From contig JACQXU010000054.1 in assembly GCA_016208545.1 (NCBI GenBank), positions 1 to 10,039 of the forward strand: a stretch of DNA of 10,039 nucleotides. Reading direction: 5' to 3'. The notes under the pieces were generated by a model. It searched no databases. It was not told the origin of the DNA and was given only the letters and a program-made list of their open reading frames with translations. This document shows, in pieces, positions 1 to 5,395 of this stretch (position 1 is its first letter; each line of letters begins with the position of its first letter). The DNA is from Candidatus Uhrbacteria bacterium (lineage in GTDB: Bacteria; Patescibacteriota; Patescibacteriia; UBA9934; GWF2-40-263). Made by a program: the position numbers and the translations under genes.

Positions 1-48
1 ATGAATGGTCTTACTCCTTATGAGAAATATCTCTCCCTAACCAGCTAA
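1..48 (+). CDS. C-terminal end of an IS transposase (DDE integrase core), partial
   Basis: The reading frame that is open from base 1 ends with residues NGLTPYEKYLSLTS and a TAA at 46-48. The pattern 'NGLTPYEKYL' is the typical last part of the integrase catalytic core of IS481/IS3-type transposases, where it usually follows a 'RPH.SL' segment that would lie upstream of this window. The ATG at position 1 is an internal Met, not a start. The stop codon lies only 2 bp before a 58-bp terminal repeat, as expected in a compact insertion sequence. A second IS end with a related repeat and a transposase start is found at the right edge of the window. The call rests on 15 residues plus the adjoining repeat, so the family name is tentative. 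Confidence 0.6.
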   Translation: MNGLTPYEKYLSLTS

Positions 49-50
49 AC

Positions 51-108
51 TGTCACCCTTGAAGGGTTACTGTACATTACGTTGACAGGTACATGAAATC
101 ATGTTACA
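51..108 (+). repeat. Right terminal inverted repeat of the left IS copy
   Basis: The reverse complement of 51-108 aligns without gaps over 58 bp to 9868-9925, with about 39 of 58 positions identical. Both begin at the outer end with TGT and share the blocks TGTCAA, TGTACA, ACCCTT and GGTGACA at the same offsets. On the plus strand the element would end in ...GTTACA at 103-108. A conservative shorter boundary is the TGTACA at 71-76, which gives a 26-bp repeat with 20 matches. TGT...ACA ends fit IS481-like elements; the family assignment is inference. Confidence 0.65.
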
Positions 109-110
109 AT
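82..110 (+). promoter_or_regulatory. Sigma70-type promoter at the IS edge, facing the recombinase
   Basis: TTGACA (82-87) is a perfect -35 box. A 17-bp spacer is followed by TACAAT (105-110), which matches the -10 consensus at 5 of 6 positions. The -35 box lies inside the IS terminal repeat, and the -10 box spans the inferred IS border at 108/109, so the promoter would be a hybrid formed by insertion. Transcription would start near 117 and run into the recombinase gene at 171. Confidence 0.7.
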
Positions 111-118
111 AAGATTGT

Positions 119-159
119 AAATAACCTCCTATTCTATTTCTGATGGGCGGTTATTTTTT
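119..159 (+). terminator. Hairpin plus T-run between the promoter and the recombinase
   Basis: AAATAACC (119-126) pairs with GGTTATTT (149-156) across a loop of about 22 nt, and T continues to 159. A hairpin ending in a U-run that begins right at the predicted transcript start could weaken readthrough into the recombinase gene. It could also be a terminator left over from the sequence present before the IS arrived. The stem is AT-rich and the loop long, so its activity is uncertain. Confidence 0.35.
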
Positions 160-170
160 ATATCTACTTT

Positions 171-1001
171 ATGTTTTTGATTGCTAATTCTGAACAAGCG
201 TTGTTGGCTCTTGAGCAACATTTACGTCTAAAAAACTATAGTCCAAGAACTATAAAAAGTTACAAGGGTTGTTTAGTCAGATTCTTGAAACGATTTCCTG
301 ATTGTTTGAACAGTTCAAACATTGAATGCGTGAAAGCATTCCTTTTATCCATACACGAATCTGGACTATCTCCACAAACAATCAATGTAAATATTCAAGT
401 AATACAATTTTATTTTCGTGAAATCCTGCATCAACCTTTTCGTTTTCCTCTACCATACGCAAAACGACCGAAACGGTTGCCTGTCATACTTTCTAGATCC
501 GAAATTGAACAAATTCTAAACAATGTTTCAAACCTGAAACATAGAACTATAATCGCTCTTGCTTATGGAGCTGGTCTTCGTGTATCTGAAGTTGTAGAAC
601 TACGAGTTGGGAATGTTGATTTTGAATCCCGTGTAATATATGTACATCAAGGGAAAGGTCAAAAAGACCGTATTACTCTTTTGCCAAATACACTTTATGA
701 AAGTTTACAAAAAACAATGTGTGGAAAATCACCGGACGATTATCTTTTTGCCAGCGAACGTGGCGGACGTCTGTCTGAACGTTCGATTCAAAAAGTTTTC
801 GCTCGCGCGCTTAATTCAGCACATATAAACAAACAAGCAACACTTCATTCGCTTCGTCACAGCTTCGCAACCCATGTTTTGAAACAAGGGACAGACATTC
901 GCTTCATTCAAAAACTTCTTGGACACGCAAATATAAGAACGACTCAACTTTATACTCACGTTTCTACAGCTTCCATTAGTGCAATCAAGAGTCCATTATA
1001 A
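171..1001 (+). CDS. Tyrosine recombinase (XerC/XerD-like integrase)
   Basis: This 276-residue protein is a site-specific DNA recombinase of the lambda-integrase superfamily. The N-terminal SAM-like core-binding domain spans roughly residues 8-90 ('LRLKNYSPRTIKSY'), and the catalytic domain roughly 105-270. All catalytic residues are visible: Arg137 in GLRVSE, Lys162 in the GKGQKDR hairpin, His226 and Arg229 in HSLRH, His252 in LLGH, and the nucleophile Tyr261 in YTH. It is slightly shorter than the Xer proteins (about 300 residues) but looks intact. The start is the ATG at 171; there is no Shine-Dalgarno sequence, and TTG at 177 is the nearest alternative. It lies alone, just downstream of an IS end and a strong promoter, and converges on doc with only 27 bp between. 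It may be the cell's Xer enzyme or the integrase of a mobile element; no att or dif site was recognised. Confidence 0.9.
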   Translation: MFLIANSEQALLALEQHLRLKNYSPRTIKSYKGCLVRFLKRFPDCLNSSNIECVKAFLLSIHESGLSPQTINVNIQVIQFYFREILHQPFRFPLPYAKRPKRLPVILSRSEIEQILNNVSNLKHRTIIALAYGAGLRVSEVVELRVGNVDFESRVIYVHQGKGQKDRITLLPNTLYESLQKTMCGKSPDDYLFASERGGRLSERSIQKVFARALNSAHINKQATLHSLRHSFATHVLKQGTDIRFIQKLLGHANIRTTQLYTHVSTASISAIKSPL

Positions 1002-1028
1002 CAAAAAAATCTTGTATCTAAATTTTGC

Positions 1029-1454
1029 TTATATTTTAACTGTATTATTTTTAATAAAATCTGTTAAAAGCTGAAGCACACCTTCTCGATTATCACTTTT
1101 AGATGTCGCAACAGTAACTGAAATATCATAGAGTTCTCTCCAACTTGTTTTAAGCCAAGCGTCATTTAGCGATAGAAACGACATAAGCGACACACATGCA
1201 ATCCGTTTGTTTCCATTTAAGAAAGGATGTTGTTTAATAATTTCATAAAATAAAACTGACGTTTGCCGCGATAAAGATGAATAAATAAACTTTCCATTGA
1301 TCTGAATGCAAGGAGAAGCTAATACAGCTTCTAATTTTCCGTCATATCTCGTGTCAAAAGAAGGAATAGGCTCATCGTGTGTAAGATGAGTTTTGGCATA
1401 AACGTAACAAATATCACGTACGTCTTCGAGTGTAAGAAAGTGAGGCATACTCAT
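1029..1454 (-). CDS. doc: Doc-type toxin of the Fic/Doc family
   Basis: This 141-residue protein carries the Fic-fold signature HPFLNGNKR at residues 76-84. The NKR ending, rather than the GNGR of AMP-transferring Fic enzymes, matches the Doc (death-on-curing) branch. In phage P1, Doc phosphorylates EF-Tu and stops translation. The length is close to P1 Doc (126 residues). The ATG at 1454 overlaps the stop codon of the upstream small gene as ATGA, so translation is probably coupled; ATG at 1448 is an alternative start. The pair lies at the end of the minus-strand block, after trxB. The catalytic His76, Asn82 and Arg84 are present, so the toxin looks active. Its actual target in this organism is unknown. 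Confidence 0.87.
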   Translation of the reverse strand: MSMPHFLTLEDVRDICYVYAKTHLTHDEPIPSFDTRYDGKLEAVLASPCIQINGKFIYSSLSRQTSVLFYEIIKQHPFLNGNKRIACVSLMSFLSLNDAWLKTSWRELYDISVTVATSKSDNREGVLQLLTDFIKNNTVKI

Positions 1455-1603
1455 TCAGCGCCAAGTTTTTTGAGTGCCTCACCATATTCTGTAATTGTGC
1501 GTTTTACAGCCTGCTCTATTATTTGTTTTCGTTGCGCTGGTTTCTCCGGATCGAGTTTTCGTGATTTTGATTGAATTTTTAATTTATCCAAAAGTTTGTT
1601 CAT
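1451..1603 (-). CDS. Small antitoxin partner of Doc
   Basis: This reading frame encodes 50 residues starting MNKLLDKLK and ending ...ITEYGEALKKLGAE. It is highly charged and predicted to be largely helical. It lies directly upstream of doc with a 4-bp ATGA stop/start overlap, the classic antitoxin-toxin order. The C-terminal 'T.TEYGEALKKLG' segment resembles short proteins often seen before Fic/Doc toxins in environmental bacteria; I infer that this helix neutralises the toxin, as the C-terminus of Phd does for Doc. No Phd DNA-binding domain is recognisable. The ATG at 1603 is preferred over a TTG at 1639 that lies inside the probable promoter. The antitoxin role rests mainly on position. Confidence 0.7.
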   Translation of the reverse strand: MNKLLDKLKIQSKSRKLDPEKPAQRKQIIEQAVKRTITEYGEALKKLGAE

Positions 1604-1611
1604 ACAACTAC

Positions 1612-1639
1612 AGTATGCCAAAATCTGAGAAGAAAGCAA
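1612..1639 (-). promoter_or_regulatory. Possible promoter of the toxin-antitoxin pair
   Basis: On the minus strand TTGCTT (1639-1634), a 16-bp spacer and CATACT (1617-1612) form a moderate sigma70-like promoter with 4 of 6 matches in each box. Transcription would start only a few bases before the antitoxin ATG at 1603, giving an almost leaderless mRNA. This fits the lack of a Shine-Dalgarno sequence there. Confidence 0.35.
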
Positions 1640-1662
1640 AACATTCTAAGCTGAAGTGTTTT
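1638..1662 (-). terminator. Weak hairpin at the trxB 3' end
   Basis: On the minus strand AAAACAcTTC pairs with GAATGTTTT across a 6-nt loop, overlapping the trxB stop codon at 1663-1661. It is followed by a pyrimidine-rich tail rather than a clean T-run. It could partly separate trxB from the toxin-antitoxin pair. The evidence is weak. Confidence 0.28.
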
Positions 1663-2647
1663 ATTTTAACGAAGTGAGCCACCTCTCGGCGTCGAGTGCG
1701 GCGATGCAACCAGTACCCGCGGCTGTAATAGCTTGACGATAATACGGATCAATTACGTCACCCCCTGCAAAAACGCCATCAACACTTGTTTTTGACGTTC
1801 CTGGTTTGATAACAATATAACCTTTTCGATCGAGTTCAAGTTGATTGACAAATAAATCTGTGTTTGGTTGATGACCTATGGCGACGAACAATCCGTCGGT
1901 TTCAAAAATAGATTCTTCGTTTGTTTTGTTGTTAAAAATTCGCACGCCTGTTAATTTATTTCCGTTGCCTAATATCTCGCGAACTTCTGTGTTCCACACA
2001 AATTCAATTTTTGGATTTTTCATTGCGCGCTCTTGCATAATTTTTGACGCACGCAATTCTTCGCGACGATGTATAACTGTAACTTTCGAAGCAAATCGTG
2101 TTAATAAATTTGCTTCCTCCATTGCCGCGTCTCCACCGCCGACAACAACGACTTGTTTGTCTTTGAAAAAAAATCCGTCGCACGTCGCGCACGCTGAAAC
2201 ACCACGGCCTTGATATTCTTTTTCACCTGGCACATTCAACCATAATGCTTTTGCGCCAGTGCAAATAATAACTGCGTGACTCGAGTATTCCGTTTCATTT
2301 GTTCGTACAATGAGTGGCAGAGATTGCTTCGTCGCTTCGCTCCTCGCAATGACAGTTTGAAATCGAGCGGAAAAATCAACTGACACAACATCATCACTCA
2401 CAATCCGCGTTCCAAATCTTTCAGCTTGTTTTTTAAAACGTTCCATGAGTTCCGACCCAAGCAATCCTTCTGGAAATCCAGGAAAATTTTCAACTTCTGT
2501 TGTAAGCATAAGCTGACCTCCAGGCTGTCCGCCAAGCTGTTTTCCTTCAAACAAAAGCGGGCGCAACTGCGCGCGCGCCGCGTAAATTGCCGCTGTATAT
2601 CCAGCCGGACCAGAACCGATGATGATTATGTTCTCTGGTGTACTCAC
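1661..2647 (-). CDS. trxB: Thioredoxin reductase
   Basis: This flavoenzyme passes electrons from NADPH through FAD and a disulfide to thioredoxin. With the GTG start at 2647 (VSTPENIIII) it has 328 residues, near the family norm of 310-320. Visible parts are the FAD dinucleotide motif GSGPAG (11-16), the redox site CATC (153-156), the NADPH motif GGGDAA (170-175) with HRREELRA (193-200), and the C-terminal FAD motif AGGD (294-297). A TTG at 2677 would add 10 residues, but these are encoded by a short interspersed repeat and are rejected. Residues 99-109 (VIARSEATKQS) are encoded by a palindromic repeat that extends a variable loop of the FAD domain. The gene follows trxA on the same strand, but a 161-bp hairpin element separates them. 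There is no Shine-Dalgarno sequence. The enzyme should be functional. Confidence 0.93.
   Translation of the reverse strand: MSTPENIIIIGSGPAGYTAAIYAARAQLRPLLFEGKQLGGQPGGQLMLTTEVENFPGFPEGLLGSELMERFKKQAERFGTRIVSDDVVSVDFSARFQTVIARSEATKQSLPLIVRTNETEYSSHAVIICTGAKALWLNVPGEKEYQGRGVSACATCDGFFFKDKQVVVVGGGDAAMEEANLLTRFASKVTVIHRREELRASKIMQERAMKNPKIEFVWNTEVREILGNGNKLTGVRIFNNKTNEESIFETDGLFVAIGHQPNTDLFVNQLELDRKGYIVIKPGTSKTSVDGVFAGGDVIDPYYRQAITAAGTGCIAALDAERWLTSLK
2321..2353 (-). repeat. Palindromic repeat, single arm, inside trxB
   Basis: On the minus strand the 33 bp run from GTCATTGCGAGG to GAAGCAATCT, exactly 11 codons that translate as VIARSEATKQS. The same core occurs as a two-armed palindrome in truB (5852-5940) and after rny (about 7950-8063). 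From memory, this repeat and its peptide are widespread in unrelated bacterial genomes. Here it lies in frame within an intact enzyme. Confidence 0.85.
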
Positions 2648-2665
2648 AAAATATTGAAATCGTAC

Positions 2666-2686
2666 TGCCTTCGACAAGCTCAGGCA
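2666..2686. repeat. Short interspersed repeat with the core CTTCGACAAGCTCAG
   Basis: TGCCT (2666-2670) and AGGCA (2682-2686) form inverted ends around the core TTCGACAAGCTC. I recognise this core from memory as a short repeat scattered through many bacterial genomes; only one copy occurs here. It lies between the trxB GTG start and the hairpin element at 2697, and it supplies the misleading upstream TTG. Confidence 0.5.
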
Positions 2687-2696
2687 ATAACGTTTA

Positions 2697-2857
2697 GGGA
2701 TCTCTGCAAAAGTCCATTCCAGGATGAAAGCGAGGAATTTTCTTCGGCAACAAGGAAGGATTCCGGAAATGATATGGCTATATCATTGAGGAAACCTGAC
2801 GATGTTGACGGAGAAAATAACCGCTTTCAGGCCGGAAGCGACTTTTGCAGAGGTCCC
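2697..2857. mobile_element. 161-bp MITE-like full-length hairpin between trxA and trxB
   Basis: The ends are near-perfect inverted repeats, GGGATCTCTGCAAAAGTC at the left and the complement of GGGACCTCTGCAAAAGTC at the right (17 of 18). Similarity continues through the whole element, with further matching blocks such as TTCC, TGAAAGCG, TTTTCT and CAACA, down to a central ATGATAT-ggct-ATATCAT at 2769-2786. The centre of the ends (2777) agrees with the centre of this core. TTTA flanks both sides (2693-2696 and 2858-2861), consistent with a 4-bp target duplication. There is no coding capacity, so it would need a transposase encoded elsewhere. The right TTTA contains the trxA stop codon. In the trxA-trxB transcript it would fold into a hairpin with arms of about 80 nt. 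The IS family is unknown; an IS5-like source is only a guess. Confidence 0.8.
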
Positions 2858-2858
2858 T

Positions 2859-3164
2859 TTAGATGTATTTTTCTAACTTCTCTTTCAGTTGTTCTTTACT
2901 CATCGTTCCAGAAAATTGTTCGACTGGCTGACCACCTTTGAAAATAATAAAAGTCGGAATTGATAAAATGTTATATCTCTGCGCAAGTTCCGAGTGATCA
3001 TCCACATTCACTTTTCCAACTTGAGCTCCTTCAATCTCGCCAGCGAGTTGTTCAACAATTGGACCCATTATTTTGCACGGCCCGCACCACGGCGCCCAAA
3101 AATCAACCAACACTGGTTTTGAAGATTGAAGAACTGTCTGATCAAAATTTTCTGTCGTAAGCAC
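2859..3164 (-). CDS. trxA: Thioredoxin
   Basis: This 101-residue cytoplasmic protein has the classic thioredoxin fold and reduces protein disulfides, taking electrons from thioredoxin reductase. The active site WCGPC is at residues 26-30, preceded by VDFWAP, and the cis-proline loop SIPT has Pro70. The C-terminal GTMSKEQLKEKL helix is in place, so the protein is full length. The start is GTG at 3164, 11 bp after the infB stop, with no Shine-Dalgarno sequence; translation may be coupled to infB. The stop codon TAA (2861-2859) lies within the TTTA duplication of the hairpin element, so the insertion kept the reading frame intact. Before the insertion the gap to trxB would have been about 46 bp. 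Confidence 0.95.
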   Translation of the reverse strand: MLTTENFDQTVLQSSKPVLVDFWAPWCGPCKIMGPIVEQLAGEIEGAQVGKVNVDDHSELAQRYNILSIPTFIIFKGGQPVEQFSGTMSKEQLKEKLEKYI

Positions 3165-3175
3165 AAATATAGTTT

Positions 3176-5212
3176 TTAACGAAGTCTAATTCCTTCAATT
3201 TTTAATTTTTGCGCAATGTTTTCTTCTATGTACGCTTCCAGAATATCTCCTTCTTCAGGTTTGATCTTGCCTTTGTAACTCAACCCAATTTCTTGGCCTT
3301 CTTTCGCTTCTTTCATTTCTGATTTTCCAAGCTGTAAACTTTCGACTATGCCTTCACCAATATATTCTCCGTTTCGAGATAAACGTAGTTTCGCGCCAGG
3401 TTTCAAAACTCCTTTTTTCACACGACCGCCAACAATCCAACCGTGATCGTTTTTATGAAAATTTTTGAGCACACCAAAAGTTCCAAGTTCTGTGAAGACT
3501 TGTTCTGACGGCAATAATTTTTGCATGTCCGCTAAAATCGCTTCGAACAATTTATAAATGATTTGATATTGACGAATTTCAATATGTTTATCTCGAGCAA
3601 GCTGTTCTGCGGTTGTTGTTGGATGAACATTAAATCCAATAATGATTGCGTGAGTTCCCTCCGCGCTTGAAACGTCAACGTCTGTGATGTTGCCGAGACC
3701 TTTTTGAACAACTTTCACGCCAACCTGTTCATGCTGAATTTTATCTAGCATTCCCAAAATCGCTTCAAGCGATCCCAAAACATCAGCGCGAATAATAAGA
3801 TTGATAACTTTCTTTCCATTTTCAATTGTTTCGGAAGTTTCATTGTGAGTTTGAATGTGTCGAATTGACGCGACTTCTTCGGTCGCTTTGAAAGACGAAT
3901 CTGTTGATTTGATTTTCTTGAGTTCTTTGCCTTTTTCTGGAACTTCCATAATGTCTCCAACCGATGGCGCAATTTTCCATCCAATAATTTTTGCTGGAGT
4001 TGAAGGAGGAGCTTCGAGAAGCGCATCGCCTTTCCAATTTTGCATTGCTCGAACGCGGCCATAAAGTGTGTCGTGAACTGCAAGTGTGTCGCCGATGTGC
4101 AAAGTTCCGCTTTGAACAAGCACTGTTGCAACAGGACCAGAACCCGGATCAACGTGAGATTCGATAGTTGTTCCTAACGCACGATGATTTGGGTTTGCAA
4201 CAATGTGATCTTTTTCAATGTCAGCCACAAGTAAAAGCGTATCAAGCAAAGTTTCGATATTCGTGCCTTGTTTTGCTGAGATTGGAACAATGATTGTCTT
4301 CCCTCCCCAATCTTCAGAAACCAAATCGAGTTCAGCCAATTCTCCTTTAACTTTATCAATGTTTGATTCTGGACGATCAATTTTGTTTAACGCAATAATA
4401 AACGGCAAACCAGCAGACTTAATTATGTCCACTACTTCTTTTGTTTGTGGCTGAACTCCGTCGTCAGACGCAACAACCAAAATCGCAATGTCAGCGACTT
4501 TTGCACCACGCGAACGCATAACAGTAAAAGCCTCGTGGCCAGGAGTATCAATAAAAGTTATGTGCCTGCCATTTCGTTCAACTTGATACGCTCCGATGTG
4601 CTGTGTAATTCCACCGGCTTCAGATTCCATCACGTTTGTTTTTCGAATTGCATCTAGCAATTTTGTTTTTCCGTGATCAACGTGTCCCATCACAACAACA
4701 ACCGGAGCTCGCGGAAGTAAATTTTCATCAACTTCTTTTTCAACACGCTCGCGAATTTTTTCAAGTCCGCTTGTGTCTTCTTCTTTTGATTTTTCTTCAC
4801 GAACTGGCGCAAATCCCAAATCTTCTGCAATGATGCTTGCTGTATCAAAATCAATTTGCTGGTTTATAGAAGCCAGGATTCCATTTTTCATGAGTTCTTG
4901 CATTACGCGAGGAACCGGCAATTCAAGACGCGAAGCAAAATCACGAACTGTAATGACTGACGGGATAGAAACAGATTTGCGTTGTGCTGGTTCGATTTCA
5001 TGTTTTCTGTCAGTGTGAGACTTCTGAATTTCCACTTTTTGCGCAAGCCTCTGCTTGCGAGTCATTTCAGTCCATGCTGATATTATTTTCTGCGCTTGAC
5101 GATCATCAATTTTAATAGCACGCTGGCCAACGCTAAAACCAAGCTCTGGCAATTTGTCGCGCAAGAGGTTCGGGTGGACTTTCAGTCGTCGTGCAAGTTC
5201 GGTAATATTCAT
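3176..5212 (-). CDS. infB: Translation initiation factor IF-2
   Basis: This GTPase places initiator tRNA on the 30S subunit and promotes 50S joining. From the ATG at 5212 it has 678 residues, starting MNITELARRLKV, which is the expected beginning of the N-terminal IF2 domain. An upstream ATG at 5266 would add 18 residues, but these are encoded wholly by an inserted element, so the later start is preferred. Counted from 5266, a second IF2_N domain is at about 105-152, the GTPase motifs are GHVDHGKT (194-201), DTPGH (240-244) and NKID (294-297), and the domain II and C-terminal tRNA-binding parts follow. The long linker of E. coli IF-2 is absent, as in many small genomes. It heads the minus-strand block before trxA. 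The usual rbfA neighbour is missing, and truB is divergent rather than downstream. Confidence 0.95.
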   Translation of the reverse strand: MNITELARRLKVHPNLLRDKLPELGFSVGQRAIKIDDRQAQKIISAWTEMTRKQRLAQKVEIQKSHTDRKHEIEPAQRKSVSIPSVITVRDFASRLELPVPRVMQELMKNGILASINQQIDFDTASIIAEDLGFAPVREEKSKEEDTSGLEKIRERVEKEVDENLLPRAPVVVVMGHVDHGKTKLLDAIRKTNVMESEAGGITQHIGAYQVERNGRHITFIDTPGHEAFTVMRSRGAKVADIAILVVASDDGVQPQTKEVVDIIKSAGLPFIIALNKIDRPESNIDKVKGELAELDLVSEDWGGKTIIVPISAKQGTNIETLLDTLLLVADIEKDHIVANPNHRALGTTIESHVDPGSGPVATVLVQSGTLHIGDTLAVHDTLYGRVRAMQNWKGDALLEAPPSTPAKIIGWKIAPSVGDIMEVPEKGKELKKIKSTDSSFKATEEVASIRHIQTHNETSETIENGKKVINLIIRADVLGSLEAILGMLDKIQHEQVGVKVVQKGLGNITDVDVSSAEGTHAIIIGFNVHPTTTAEQLARDKHIEIRQYQIIYKLFEAILADMQKLLPSEQVFTELGTFGVLKNFHKNDHGWIVGGRVKKGVLKPGAKLRLSRNGEYIGEGIVESLQLGKSEMKEAKEGQEIGLSYKGKIKPEEGDILEAYIEENIAQKLKIEGIRLR

Positions 5213-5213
5213 A

Positions 5214-5350
5214 CCCGGTAGTACAACAATGATATTTACATCTGTTAATATTTCTTTGATTGACATTGTTACGACTACCTACGTAGGGTGTCGCATAATC
5301 TTTGTTTACGCTCAGAAGAACAGGAGACAAATCATTGTTGTCCTACCGGG
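5214..5350. mobile_element. 137-bp MITE-like inverted-repeat element between infB and truB
   Basis: The left end CCCGGTAGTACAACAATGAT (5214-5233) is the inverted copy of the right end at 5331-5350 with one mismatch. The centre of the pair (5282) coincides with the perfect palindrome CCTACGTAGG at 5278-5287, itself part of a larger dyad bounded by CGAC and GTCG. Similarity between the remaining halves is weaker. CATA flanks both ends (5210-5213 and 5351-5354), consistent with a 4-bp target duplication. On the minus strand this is TATG and contains the probable infB start codon. The element has no gene of its own, but it is open in the infB frame on the minus strand from 5266. Its ends differ from those of the element at 2697-2857, so it is a separate family. 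Confidence 0.75.
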
Positions 5351-5395
5351 CATAAAATCAACACGAGTGTAATTCAAAAACCAAATAATGTCTAT

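Noticed and set aside
2648..2677. A TTG start for trxB that adds MSKAVRFQYF
   Set aside because: The added residues come from a short interspersed repeat and its edge; the GTG at 2647 gives the usual N-terminus just before the FAD motif.
2426..2941. A 171-codon plus-strand frame across trxB, the hairpin element and trxA
   Set aside because: It lies antisense to two well-supported genes and has no family resemblance.
5288..5395. A GTG start for truB that adds 36 residues
   Set aside because: The extra part is encoded by the inserted element and flank and is unlike the family; MTGFLLIDKP at 5396 is the standard beginning.
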